Below, piece by piece: positions 8,321 through 17,398 of a stretch of 36,352 nt of DNA (the stretch's first letter is position 1; every line of letters begins with the position of its first letter). Made by a program: the position numbers and the translations under genes. The stretch comes from Helicobacteraceae bacterium (GTDB lineage Bacteria > Campylobacterota > Campylobacteria > Campylobacterales > Sulfurimonadaceae). The stretch lies in the NCBI GenBank assembly GCA_027063225.1, contig JAMOSG010000030.1, positions 1 to 36,352 on the forward strand. Reading direction: 5' to 3'. A model generated the notes under the pieces. That model had not been told where the DNA came from and ran no database searches. It saw only the letters and a list, made by a program, of their open reading frames with translations.

Positions 8321-9849
8321 CGTAGTTCCACCTTAAGTTCTGAGATGTAGTGAGATTCTTTATTGTCAAAATATATCCCTTGAAAATCAAAGTTATATTG
8401 TTCATTATATTTACTTAAAAAAAATCTAATTAAGTTTGTAATAGAAGTATCATTATTTGCAACAAGTTTAAAAGTAAATATTTTCTTATTATCTTCATGA
8501 TAAGAAATCTCTTGTAAATGCACATTAAAACGATTTAAATCAGCTGTAAAATTTGCTAAAATTTTGGCTTTCATTGGGTAGTTTACTTGAATTTTATGAA
8601 TCTTAATAAGAGTGTTTTTCTTATCTGAAAATTCAAGCTTTTCTTGGGCTAAAAGGGAAATAGCTTTTTGTTTATCTTTATTTCTTCTTTTTAAAAGAGC
8701 TTCTCTGATTATTCTATCTTTATGTACTGTAGTATATTCTTGTTCTAGTTTTTTTTGTGTTATCTCTTGCATTGAAGTTAAAATCCAATAAGCTGTTGGA
8801 TATGAAAAACCAGCAACTAAAGATGCAACAATTGTTAAAATAAGTTTACCACTATCTCTTTGAATAAATTTTGGTGGACGTTCATAAAGAGTAAAGTTAA
8901 TTTCATATCGTTCTTGAGAAGGTATTTGATAATACAAACTCATAAGTGCATGAATTTGCTGAATATGAACATGTTGAGGTGTTTCAAAACCTAAATCAAA
9001 GGAGAGATCACTCGCTCGTATATGCAGTTCATACTCTATAAATTCATAGAGTTTTGTTGTAACAAAATACTCTCCACCAATATAGATATGATCAATTTGT
9101 TCCAAATCAAATGCACGTTTTGCATAAGTTAAAATATCATTAATCGATGTAAAAATCTCTTGGTAAAGTTTAATAAAAAATGGAGTGTATTCATCATTTG
9201 TTTTACGTAAATTTCTTGTTTTTACATAATGGATAAACTCTTTATAGGGAATTTGTTCACCATAAAGCTCACAAAAGCGTTCATGAATCTCTTTGTAGCT
9301 ATATTTTAAAGATTTTGTATATAAAAACTCTTTGTTGTTGTAAAGTGCAACAAAAGCATCATCTTCTTGAAAATAGATAAAAGCATGAACACCATTTTTA
9401 TTCAGTATCTTTTTTGCATAAAGAAGTTTAAATAAAAGAGGAGTAGGTATGATGTTGTCTATATACTTAACTTTTTTTACAATGGGGGTATAGATCTCTT
9501 TTAAATAGTTTGGATCAACAACAAAAATTTGAAAATAACGAAACTCTGTTTCTATTACAGAAAAAGTTTCAAAAAACTGAATATTATATTCTAGTGCTTG
9601 ATCAAGTCCCAATTCATCATAAGTTTTACTAACAATAGCATCTTCAAGATCTTCATTTGGAATGTTTTTGCTGATACTAAATTGTGCATTTATAAACCCT
9701 TGAGAGTTTATAAATGCAATAGAAGCTTGCTCCTTTTCATAAAAAGGAGTTTGAGTTTTATTAAGAAAATTTGACACACATGTATAGTATTTATCCTGAT
9801 ATGGATCAATAGATAAAACAGTAGAATAAGTGTGTTCTTGTTTCTTCAT
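8317..9849 (-). CDS. PilM/PilN-like fusion protein (MshI-like)
   Basis: A 510-residue protein that seems to join two usual pilus components. Residues 1-300 resemble an actin-like PilM domain: an early strand with SIDPYQDKYY and a late IYIGGEYF. A single transmembrane helix follows (about 334-358, KLILTIVASLVAGFSY). Then come a coiled coil (360-400) and a periplasmic PilN-like domain ending in a beta-rich section. The normal nucleotide-binding glycine and serine of PilM (GIDIGSS-type) are absent, so ATP binding may be lost. Such proteins hold the platform and alignment complex together. It opens the secretion part of the transcript, 13 bases after csd4. Confidence 0.7.
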   Translation of the reverse strand: MKKQEHTYSTVLSIDPYQDKYYTCVSNFLNKTQTPFYEKEQASIAFINSQGFINAQFSISKNIPNEDLEDAIVSKTYDELGLDQALEYNIQFFETFSVIETEFRYFQIFVVDPNYLKEIYTPIVKKVKYIDNIIPTPLLFKLLYAKKILNKNGVHAFIYFQEDDAFVALYNNKEFLYTKSLKYSYKEIHERFCELYGEQIPYKEFIHYVKTRNLRKTNDEYTPFFIKLYQEIFTSINDILTYAKRAFDLEQIDHIYIGGEYFVTTKLYEFIEYELHIRASDLSFDLGFETPQHVHIQQIHALMSLYYQIPSQERYEINFTLYERPPKFIQRDSGKLILTIVASLVAGFSYPTAYWILTSMQEITQKKLEQEYTTVHKDRIIREALLKRRNKDKQKAISLLAQEKLEFSDKKNTLIKIHKIQVNYPMKAKILANFTADLNRFNVHLQEISYHEDNKKIFTFKLVANNDTSITNLIRFFLSKYNEQYNFDFQGIYFDNKESHYISELKVELR

Positions 9850-9862
9850 TCTTTTTTATTTC

Positions 9863-11149
9863 CTATTTAAAATGGACCGTTGACATAGAACAAAATTTAT
9901 TATCTTTATAAAACTCTATTCTAAAAGTTTTCTCTTTTTTATCTATAGAGAATTTTTTATTTAGTTTATTATATGTTACTTTTAAGCCACTTTCATTTTT
10001 ATGCCCTTTAGCATAATAACCAATGATATTTACACGTAAACCATCTACTGGAATCACTTTAAAACTTTTTTTAGTATCTATTTGTGCTGTTTTTGGTACT
10101 AAAATCTCTTTACCATCAATTTCAAATTTAAAAGATTCTGGACAATCTTTTGCAAGTTGAAAATATTGAGGTTTTAACCATGCAATTTTTTTATTTCCAA
10201 TATAGAGTGTATAAACACCTTTTTTCTTTTTCACAGCTCCAAGTGGATGACTAAATTTAAACTCATTCCCCTTCGATTTTAGCGGAATATAGCTTAAATA
10301 GCTTTTTATACCATTAAGGTTAAAAGTAATATTATCGTTAATAGTTACTTTGCCATACTCTTTAAGAATTTGTTTAATCTCTTTTTCTGTAAGATTAAAA
10401 TCGCGTTTATATTTAATTCCCATAATATTCATAAACTCTTCAATAGCCAAAAGTTGATAATAAACTTTTTGAGATACACTAGAAAGATTTTTACTTGTTT
10501 CTATTGCAAATGCTGGCTTGTTATGTGTAACTGCAAAGTATGTTAAAGAGAGTTGCATAGCTTCATCATCAAACTTTGTTTTTGTATTACGAACATCAAA
10601 TTGATGTTTTTTATGAAGCAGTTTACTATTTACATGTTTTGCAACTCTGGAAGCGATTTTATCAAGCTCTCCAAACTCTTTTGTTGTTTCTAGTTTACAT
10701 TGGTCTATAACACAAGTTTGACCCCAAGCATTTGGATTAAAAACAGTGCTATCGTAATTTCTCCTATAAAATCCATGCCCATCATGAAGATTAAGAATTA
10801 AAGATACTTTTGGATTTAAAATAGTTTTTTTAATCTCTTGTACTATCTCTTTATCTTTATCGTTTTTACGAATAGTTGCAAATTTTCTATTCATATCTCC
10901 ATTAACACCACGTTTATAAGCCATAATGCTAGCTTTATTAAGGTTAGGAATAATCCAAACATTTTTAGAAAGTATTTTATAGTGAGAAATTAAAATAGCA
11001 GGAGCAAAATAGCCACCTGGTTCATTACCATGAATACCTCCAATAACTAGTAAGGTAGTGTTTGAATCGTTGTTTTCTCTTTTTACCAGGTCTATAACAT
11101 TACTATAGAGTAATTGAGATATAAAGAGTAGAGTAAAGATAAATTTCAT
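9863..11149 (-). CDS. csd4: Peptidoglycan D,L-carboxypeptidase, M14 family (Csd4/Pgp1-like)
   Basis: A 428-residue exported zinc carboxypeptidase. The signal peptide is about residues 1-17. The metal motif is HGNE (His40, Glu43) with a third ligand in NLHDGHG (His122), and the probable catalytic Glu217 lies in FAIETS. This length, spacing and the two beta-rich C-terminal domains match Csd4 of H. pylori and Pgp1 of C. jejuni. Those enzymes remove the terminal meso-diaminopimelate from uncrosslinked tripeptides and are needed for helical cell shape. H. pylori Csd4 is reported to use a glutamine for the first ligand, while a histidine stands here. It lies three bases after the Csd6-like gene, so both trimming enzymes are made together. 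Confidence 0.85.
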   Translation of the reverse strand: MKFIFTLLFISQLLYSNVIDLVKRENNDSNTTLLVIGGIHGNEPGGYFAPAILISHYKILSKNVWIIPNLNKASIMAYKRGVNGDMNRKFATIRKNDKDKEIVQEIKKTILNPKVSLILNLHDGHGFYRRNYDSTVFNPNAWGQTCVIDQCKLETTKEFGELDKIASRVAKHVNSKLLHKKHQFDVRNTKTKFDDEAMQLSLTYFAVTHNKPAFAIETSKNLSSVSQKVYYQLLAIEEFMNIMGIKYKRDFNLTEKEIKQILKEYGKVTINDNITFNLNGIKSYLSYIPLKSKGNEFKFSHPLGAVKKKKGVYTLYIGNKKIAWLKPQYFQLAKDCPESFKFEIDGKEILVPKTAQIDTKKSFKVIPVDGLRVNIIGYYAKGHKNESGLKVTYNKLNKKFSIDKKEKTFRIEFYKDNKFCSMSTVHFK

Positions 11150-11152
11150 ATA

Positions 11153-12136
11153 TTATTTCTCCAGGAAAATTTTCATTTTATTATTTGTTAATCGAATTAA
11201 TAACTCTTTGTTTCCATTAAATCTAAAAGTGTCAGATTTGTAAATTTCATAAAAAGTTATTTGATAGATATTTTTTGTATTTGGATAAGGTATTACATTT
11301 AAGTCCTTAAAAATAATAGTTTTTTTCTCTTTTTTACGAAAAATTCTTCTTTTATAACGTTCAAAAAATTTGTATGTTGTTCCATCTGCACGTTTAAAAT
11401 CACGGGAATAAAAACTAAGATAACGCTCAATATCATTATATATCCAAGCATAACGCCAAGCGTATAAATCTGCTAAAATTGTTGCAAGTTTTGCTTTTGA
11501 TATATTTTTCTTCACTTGATGTTCAGCAATGATTAAAATTGTATCTTTAATTTTAATCTCCCTTTCTAAACATTGAAGATTGGAGTTTTTTAAAGCTATA
11601 CACCCTTTTGTATATTTATTTCTTTTCTCATTATTAAGCGGAAAACCATGAATCCAAATTCCATGACCATCTTTCCCTCTGTATTTGTCATAAAGATTAG
11701 GGTAAGATGTTACAAAGGCTAATGGACCATAAAAAGGGTCTAAATTTCTTTGATTTTTTTTAGAAACAATATTGTAAATACCAACAGGAGTTCTTAAGTC
11801 TCCTTCAGTTTGTTTATCACCTTTGTTTTTACCAGTGTAAGCATGGTGCTTGTTTTTGTTGTAAAAGCGACCTTTTGAGTTTTTTATATAAAGCTTAAGA
11901 GTAGCTTTACTTTTGTTACAAGCTAATACATTTGAGTACTTTTCTAAATATCCAAAGGTAGTATCTTGTGTTTTTAAGTATTTAATCCAATAAGATTTCT
12001 TTGCTAACTCTTTATCCATCTTTTTTTGGATATTTTCAATACCATGCAGACGATAATCTGTTAAAACATCATAAGATTGTAAAGATGTTATAGCTCCAAG
12101 AGCCATAACACTAAGAAAGAGAGCTTTAGCGAGCAC
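11153..12136 (-). CDS. csd6: Peptidoglycan L,D-carboxypeptidase with YkuD and NTF2-like domains (Csd6/Pgp2-like)
   Basis: A 327-residue exported protein starting with GTG inside the end of era (11-base overlap); an AGGA seven bases upstream supports this start. After a signal sequence comes a helical N-domain, then a YkuD catalytic domain with His163 in WIHGF and Cys179 in TKGCIALKN. A C-terminal NTF2-like domain follows (about 215-325). This three-part layout is that of H. pylori Csd6 and C. jejuni Pgp2, which trim tetrapeptides to tripeptides by removing the terminal D-alanine, giving the substrate for Csd4. A transpeptidase activity, usual for YkuD proteins, cannot be excluded from sequence. 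Confidence 0.85.
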   Translation of the reverse strand: MLAKALFLSVMALGAITSLQSYDVLTDYRLHGIENIQKKMDKELAKKSYWIKYLKTQDTTFGYLEKYSNVLACNKSKATLKLYIKNSKGRFYNKNKHHAYTGKNKGDKQTEGDLRTPVGIYNIVSKKNQRNLDPFYGPLAFVTSYPNLYDKYRGKDGHGIWIHGFPLNNEKRNKYTKGCIALKNSNLQCLEREIKIKDTILIIAEHQVKKNISKAKLATILADLYAWRYAWIYNDIERYLSFYSRDFKRADGTTYKFFERYKRRIFRKKEKKTIIFKDLNVIPYPNTKNIYQITFYEIYKSDTFRFNGNKELLIRLTNNKMKIFLEK

Positions 12137-13022
12137 TGGAGTATCCTATCTCTTCTAAAAAGGCTTTATCTTTACTCCAACCTTTTTTTACTGTTACTTG
12201 AAGGTTTAAATAAGCTTTTTGTCCACTGAGCTTTTCTATTTTTGCACGAGCAGCTTTACCTATACGTTTAATAGCTTCTCCACCTTTACCTATAATAATC
12301 CCTTTTTGAGATTGTTTTTCTATAATAATAGTTGCGTAAATTTTATCAAGTCCATCACTCTCTTCAATAGAGTCTATAATAACATCAGATTCATAAGGAA
12401 CTTCATCTGAAATATTTTCAAAAATTGCTTCGCGGATAAATCCTGCATAAATATCACGAACAAGTTCACTTGTTAAATCTTCAGGATCATAAAGATAAGG
12501 AGATTTTGGTAAAAGTTTACTAATTGTATCTAAAAGATCTTCATGCCCAACTTTACGTGGAATTGCTACTGGAATGAGTGCTTCAAACTCACTTGCAAAT
12601 GGTGAATATGCACTAATTTTTTTAAAAAGTTTCTCTTGTGAAACTTGGTCTATTTTACTTAGTGCAATAATATGCTTCACTTTCTTTTTATTAAGCTCTA
12701 AAAATTTTTTATAGTGTTCTACACTGTCTGTTACAGGAGCTAAATAAACAATTAAATCACAATCACCCATAGCTTTGAGAGCTTCTTCAAGCATATATTG
12801 GTTTAGTACTTTTTCTTTTTCATGGAGCCCTGGAGTATCTATAAAAATGATTTGTGTATTTTTATGCATTACAATAGCATTTGAGCGTTTACGTGTAGCA
12901 TTTGCTTTTTGTGAAACCATTGCAATTTTCTCACCCAAAAGTGAGTTCATAAGTGTACTTTTTCCAGCATTTGGACGACCAATAAGTGCTACAAATCCAG
13001 CACGAGTTTCTTCTTGAGACAT
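12126..13022 (-). CDS. era: GTPase Era, 16S rRNA/30S assembly factor
   Basis: The start is set at the ATG at 13022, seven bases after an AAGG; a TTG two codons upstream extends the frame but has no better site. The 298-residue product has G1 GRPNAGKS (15-22), a switch/G3 region IDTPGLHEKE, G4 SKID, and a C-terminal KH domain with GIIIGKGGEAIK. This is full-length Era, which binds the 3' end of 16S rRNA and assists small-subunit maturation. It sits between hslU and csd6, and its last codons contain the start of csd6. The order hslV-hslU-era next to rplI and argG is typical of Campylobacterota. Confidence 0.96.
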   Translation of the reverse strand: MSQEETRAGFVALIGRPNAGKSTLMNSLLGEKIAMVSQKANATRKRSNAIVMHKNTQIIFIDTPGLHEKEKVLNQYMLEEALKAMGDCDLIVYLAPVTDSVEHYKKFLELNKKKVKHIIALSKIDQVSQEKLFKKISAYSPFASEFEALIPVAIPRKVGHEDLLDTISKLLPKSPYLYDPEDLTSELVRDIYAGFIREAIFENISDEVPYESDVIIDSIEESDGLDKIYATIIIEKQSQKGIIIGKGGEAIKRIGKAARAKIEKLSGQKAYLNLQVTVKKGWSKDKAFLEEIGYSSAR

Positions 13023-13039
13023 TAACAACCTTGTTTTAT

Positions 13040-14368
13040 TTAAAGTATATATCTTGAGAGGTCATCATCTTCAACAACCATATCAAGTTTTTCATGAACT
13101 AATTTAGCAGTTACACTAAATGTTTTATCTTTATAACTATCAGCTTCAAAACTTACATCTTCTAAAACTTTTTCAAGTACAGTATGAAGACGTCTTGCTC
13201 CAATATCCTCTGTTGTTTCATTTGTTTTATGAGAGAGTTTAGCAATAGCTTGAATCGCTTCATCTTCAAAAATAAGCTCCATACCTTCAGTTGAGAGTAG
13301 GGCTTCATACTGCTTTAGAAGTGAATTATCTGTTTTTGTAAGAATTTGGTAGAGTGTATCCTCTGTTAAAGGTTCAAGTTCAACTCTTAATGGAAAACGC
13401 CCTTGAAGCTCAGGAATAAGATCACTTGGTTTTGCAAAATGAAATGCACCAGCAGCAATAAAAAGGATATGGTCTGTATTTATTACACCATATTTGGTAG
13501 TAACGCTACTTCCCTCTACAATTGGGAGTAAATCACGTTGCACTCCCTCTTTACTAGGGTCATTTCTTGAAGTTGTTTTTTCATTAACAACAATTTTATC
13601 TATCTCATCTAAAAAGATTATACCACCATTCTCTGCACGTTTGAGTGCTTCTGTTTGAATTGCATTCATATCAAGAAGTTTACTTGCTGCTTCTGCACGT
13701 AAAAGCTCTTTAGCATCTTTGATGCTAACTTCTTTTTTATTGTCTTCTTTATTAATATTTGCAAAAATTTTAGAGAAACTCTCTTGTACTTGAGCCATCT
13801 CTGGTGGAAGGTTGTTATCTACCATCTCTACTTGAATCTTTGGTACTTCAAGTTCAATAACTTTATCATCCATCTCACCATTTTCAACTTTTTCTTCCAT
13901 AGAAGCTAGAAGTTTTTGATAATCTGCTTTTTTAGACTCAGATGCACTCTCAGGAAGTGGTGGAAGTAGTTTTTCCACAATTTTATTTATAACATAATTA
14001 TGGATTTTTTCTTTGTTTTGTTCCTCTTTCTCTGCACGTACCAAGGAGATAGAGTTTACAACTAAATCACGAATCATAGATTCAACATCACGCCCTACAA
14101 AACCAACCTCAGTGTATTTGCTTGCTTCTACTTTAATGAAAGGAACTTTCATCATTTTAGCTAAACGGCGAGAAATCTCAGTTTTTCCAACACCAGTTGA
14201 ACCTATCATTAAGATATTTTTTGGAGTTATCTCATCTTGAAGTTCTTGTGGAAGTTGCATACGTCTATGGCGTGTACGAAGAGCAAGTGCAATTGTTTTT
14301 TTTGCATCTTTTTGCCCTATAACATATTTATCGAGGTATTCTACTATCTCTTTTGGTGTCATATCCAT
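13040..14368 (-). CDS. hslU: HslU, AAA+ unfoldase of the HslUV protease
   Basis: A 442-residue ClpX/HslU-family unfoldase of usual length. The N-domain has Walker A GSTGVGKT (56-63) and an early VGRDVESMIRDLV motif. An inserted I-domain spans about 110-230, Walker B is GGIIFLDEIDK, and the sensor-2 region has GARRLHTVLE. The C-terminus DLSRYIL is the tail that inserts into HslV to open its gate. It feeds unfolded proteins to HslV. Its ATG overlaps the hslV stop by one base (TAATG), and an AAAGGTGATA lies before it, which fits the need for matched subunit amounts. Confidence 0.97.
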   Translation of the reverse strand: MDMTPKEIVEYLDKYVIGQKDAKKTIALALRTRHRRMQLPQELQDEITPKNILMIGSTGVGKTEISRRLAKMMKVPFIKVEASKYTEVGFVGRDVESMIRDLVVNSISLVRAEKEEQNKEKIHNYVINKIVEKLLPPLPESASESKKADYQKLLASMEEKVENGEMDDKVIELEVPKIQVEMVDNNLPPEMAQVQESFSKIFANINKEDNKKEVSIKDAKELLRAEAASKLLDMNAIQTEALKRAENGGIIFLDEIDKIVVNEKTTSRNDPSKEGVQRDLLPIVEGSSVTTKYGVINTDHILFIAAGAFHFAKPSDLIPELQGRFPLRVELEPLTEDTLYQILTKTDNSLLKQYEALLSTEGMELIFEDEAIQAIAKLSHKTNETTEDIGARRLHTVLEKVLEDVSFEADSYKDKTFSVTAKLVHEKLDMVVEDDDLSRYIL

Positions 14369-14913
14369 TACTTATCACCTTTTTCAAGAATTAGTGTCTT
14401 AATAGAGTGGTTTGTATAAATACAAAGATCTCCTGCAATATGAAGGCTTTCTTTTACAAGTTCTTCTTCATCTAAATTTGCATGTTTTTTAAGTGCACGT
14501 GCAGCAGAAATTGCATAGTTTCCACCACTACCAATAGAAGCAATCTCTCCATCTTCAGGCTCTACTACATCACCATTTCCTGTCAAGATAAAAATATGTT
14601 CATTATTAAGTACAATCATCATCGCTTCAAGGCGGCGAAGAACTTTATCTTTTCTCCAAGCTTTAGAAAATTCTATAACAGATTTTAAAATATCACCTTT
14701 TTTCTTCTCTAAAAACTCTTCAAACATATCAAAAAGGTTAAAAGCATCTGCAGTACTTCCTGCAAAACCTGCTAAAATTTTCCCATTGTATAAAGAACGA
14801 ATTTTTGTAGCATTCCCTTTTAAGACAGTATTTCCAAAAGTTACTTGACCATCTCCACCAATAACAGCTTTATTTTTACCTTTATAGGCAAGTATTGTAG
14901 TAGCATCAAACAA
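14368..14913 (-). CDS. hslV: HslV, threonine-type peptidase subunit of HslUV
   Basis: A 181-residue proteasome-like peptidase. The sequence opens [10 protein letters not shown], so the nucleophile is Thr5 after removal of a four-residue propeptide. E. coli HslV starts MTT instead, while Helicobacter HslV also has the short extension. GGDGQVTFG and [10 protein letters not shown] are the usual motifs near the active site. It forms a double hexameric ring with the hslU product for ATP-dependent degradation. It is placed two bases after rplI and overlaps hslU by one base. Confidence 0.97.
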   Translation of the reverse strand: MFDATTILAYKGKNKAVIGGDGQVTFGNTVLKGNATKIRSLYNGKILAGFAGSTADAFNLFDMFEEFLEKKKGDILKSVIEFSKAWRKDKVLRRLEAMMIVLNNEHIFILTGNGDVVEPEDGEIASIGSGGNYAISAARALKKHANLDEEELVKESLHIAGDLCIYTNHSIKTLILEKGDK

Positions 14914-14915
14914 AA

Positions 14916-15362
14916 TTATTCTCCCACAACATCCACATGAAGTTTAGCATGAAGTCCATGACCTAGTTTAAAATCTAACTCATGCTCACCAATAGTTTTA
15001 ATATTCACTTTATCTGTAATGTGTTTTTTATCTATCTCAATACCATGTTGCTCTTTAAGTGCTTGAGCAATCTCATCTTTTGTAATAGCTCCAAAAAGAT
15101 GACCATTTTGACCAAGTTTTTTCTTGATTACAATTTCAGCTTTATCAAGTTTTGCAGCTAACTCTTTAAGTTGTGCAATCTCTTTTTCCAAAGCAGCAGC
15201 TTCTGCTGCTTTTTTTGCTTCATATTCTGCTAAAACCTCTTCAGTCGCATGTTTAGCAAAACCTTTGCCAATTAAAAAGTTCTTACCATAACCATCTTTA
15301 ACTTCTTTGATTTCACCAGCTTTACCAAGACTTTTTACATCTTTAATTAATAATACTTTCAT
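14916..15362 (-). CDS. rplI: 50S ribosomal protein L9
   Basis: A 148-residue L9 of normal length and form. The N-terminal RNA-binding domain begins [18 protein letters not shown] and has the conserved [14 protein letters not shown] long charged, alanine-rich connecting helix (about 45-78) and a C-terminal domain with [13 protein letters not shown] follow. It binds 23S rRNA at the L1 side of the large subunit. Unlike many bacteria, it does not follow rpsF-ssb-rpsR here but lies with hslVU, which is the Campylobacterota arrangement. Confidence 0.97.
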   Translation of the reverse strand: MKVLLIKDVKSLGKAGEIKEVKDGYGKNFLIGKGFAKHATEEVLAEYEAKKAAEAAALEKEIAQLKELAAKLDKAEIVIKKKLGQNGHLFGAITKDEIAQALKEQHGIEIDKKHITDKVNIKTIGEHELDFKLGHGLHAKLHVDVVGE

Positions 15363-15365
15363 TTT

Positions 15366-16103
15366 CTATCTCACAATCTCGCCACCATAACTTACAATAC
15401 CGTAAGTTAAGTTTCCAACTTTAGTATAACCCATATCTCTCATAATTCTAGCAACATGAGCTGAACGACTACCAACATGACAATAAACGATAATATGGTC
15501 ATCTTTATTAAGTTTAGCTTCCTCTAGTGCATAGTAGAAACTACTTGTTGGTACTAGTTTATCTGCACCTTTAATGTGACCCATTTGCCATTCCATATGT
15601 TCACGAACATCTACAAGTACAAAATCTACCATACCAAGTTCACGTGCTTCAATAAGTGCTGCAACTTCATCACCATCAAGTTCATCTTTTTCTAAGATGG
15701 CTTGACACTCTTCTTGAGTTAAACCACGTGAATGTGTATGAACAGCTTCTTCCATACCAAGTTCAGTTTTCTTAGCAGCTGCAAATTCTGGTGTACAGAA
15801 GATTCCACAGTGACAAACACCAGTTTCTGGAATCTCATTTTCAATCGCTGGTTTACAAGGACAAATTCTGTTATCCACACTTTGTGGTTTACCATCTACC
15901 TCTTCAACCATAAAACATGGACAAAAACGTTTTCCATACATCATTTTGTTACGTGCAAGTCCCATTTGCACACCTTCATTTACTTCCTCTTGTGGGTTAT
16001 AAACCCAGCCACGAGATTCACACACTTTATCTGTAAATTTTATTGTTTTTTCTAATTCTGTTTGAAACTCAGGTGAGTTCATATCGATTTTAATAATACT
16101 CAT
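15366..16103 (-). CDS. Fusion of ferredoxin-thioredoxin reductase catalytic domain and rhodanese
   Basis: A 245-residue protein of two parts. Residues 10-115 resemble the beta (catalytic) subunit of ferredoxin-thioredoxin reductase, with CPC (61-63), CPC (81-83), CHC (97-99) and Cys103. These provide a 4Fe-4S cluster and a redox disulfide in that family. Residues 150-245 form a rhodanese domain with VDVREHMEWQMGHI and an active cysteine at 208 in CHVGSRSA. The spacing between cysteine pairs is longer than in plant enzymes. It could pass electrons or sulfane sulfur between an iron-sulfur disulfide and the persulfide-forming cysteine; that is inference. It stands between argG and rplI with an AAGGA site before the ATG. 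Confidence 0.87.
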   Translation of the reverse strand: MSIIKIDMNSPEFQTELEKTIKFTDKVCESRGWVYNPQEEVNEGVQMGLARNKMMYGKRFCPCFMVEEVDGKPQSVDNRICPCKPAIENEIPETGVCHCGIFCTPEFAAAKKTELGMEEAVHTHSRGLTQEECQAILEKDELDGDEVAALIEARELGMVDFVLVDVREHMEWQMGHIKGADKLVPTSSFYYALEEAKLNKDDHIIVYCHVGSRSAHVARIMRDMGYTKVGNLTYGIVSYGGEIVR

Positions 16104-16147
16104 ATATTTTTCCTTCTTAACATTGTTTTTTAGATTTAAAATTGTAC

Positions 16148-17362
16148 CTATTTGTTTCTTGCTTTACCTTCAATAATAAAACGTAGTGCATTTAGTTTAA
16201 TAAAACCTTCAGCATCTTTTTGATTGTAAACTTCATCCTCTTCAAAAGTAGAGTATTCAGCATTAAATAAAGATACATCAGAATTTCTACCAACTACAGT
16301 TACATTCCCTTTGTAGAGTTTCAGTCTTACAGTACCTTGTACAAATTCTTGAGTTTTATCAATTGCAGCTTGAAGCATTTCACGCTCTGGTGAGAACCAA
16401 AAACCATTATAAATAAGTTTTGCATAACGTGGCATCATCTCATCTTTAAGGTGCATCGCTTCACGATCAAGTGTAATAGATTCAATTGCACGGTGTGCTT
16501 TTAACATAATAGTTCCACCTGGAGTTTCATAACATCCGCGAGCTTTCATACCAACAAAGCGATTTTCAACAATATCTACACGACCAATACCATGTTTTCC
16601 ACCAATTTCATTAAGTGTTTTAAGCATTGTAGCAGGGCTTAACTCTTCACCATTGAGTGTAATTGGATCCCCATTTTTATAACCAATTTCAATGTATTCT
16701 GCTTCATCTGGAGCTTTTTCTGGAGAGTTTGTCCATAACCACATAGAATCTTCTGGTTCTGCTGCAGGATCTTCTAAAATCCCACCTTCATAAGAGATGT
16801 GTAAAAGGTTAGCATCCATAGAGTAAGGAGATTTTTTCCCTTTTTTCTCGATTTGAATTCCATGATCAGCTGCATATTTTAAAAGTTTTTCACGAGAGTT
16901 TAAGTCCCACTCTCTCCATGGAGCGATAATTGTTAATGTAGAATCTTGTCCAAGATAACCCATCTCAAAACGTACTTGGTCATTTCCTTTACCAGTAGCA
17001 CCATGACTTACACCATCTGCACCAGTAATTTTTGCGATCTCAGCTTGACGTTTTGCAATAAGTGGACGAGCAATAGAAGTCCCTAAAAGATACTCACCCT
17101 CATAAATAGCATTTGCTCTAAACATAGGATAAACGAAATCTTTTACAAACTCTTCACGAAGGTCATCTATGAAGATATTTTCTGGTTTAATACCAAGTTC
17201 AAGTGCTTTAACACGTGCAGGTTCAAGCTCTTCACCTTGACCTAAATCAGCTGTAAAAGTTACAACTTCACATTTATATTCATCTTGTAGCCATTTTAAA
17301 ATAACACTAGTGTCCAATCCACCAGAGTATGCTAACACTACTTTTTTAACTTCTTTTTTCAT
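16148..17362 (-). CDS. argG: Argininosuccinate synthase
   Basis: A 404-residue ArgG of usual length. The N-terminal ATP-pyrophosphatase motif is [10 protein letters not shown] (residues 10-19), followed by the conserved [15 protein letters not shown] and [17 protein letters not shown]. It joins citrulline and aspartate to argininosuccinate in arginine synthesis. An AAAGGA lies about ten bases before the ATG. argB and argH are also in this window but in other transcripts. The gene is separated from the fusion gene downstream by 44 bases without a clear terminator, so it may share its transcript. Confidence 0.97.
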   Translation of the reverse strand: MKKEVKKVVLAYSGGLDTSVILKWLQDEYKCEVVTFTADLGQGEELEPARVKALELGIKPENIFIDDLREEFVKDFVYPMFRANAIYEGEYLLGTSIARPLIAKRQAEIAKITGADGVSHGATGKGNDQVRFEMGYLGQDSTLTIIAPWREWDLNSREKLLKYAADHGIQIEKKGKKSPYSMDANLLHISYEGGILEDPAAEPEDSMWLWTNSPEKAPDEAEYIEIGYKNGDPITLNGEELSPATMLKTLNEIGGKHGIGRVDIVENRFVGMKARGCYETPGGTIMLKAHRAIESITLDREAMHLKDEMMPRYAKLIYNGFWFSPEREMLQAAIDKTQEFVQGTVRLKLYKGNVTVVGRNSDVSLFNAEYSTFEEDEVYNQKDAEGFIKLNALRFIIEGKARNK

Positions 17363-17398
17363 ACGGAAAAATCCTTTACGAGCAAAATTATTGCCGCG

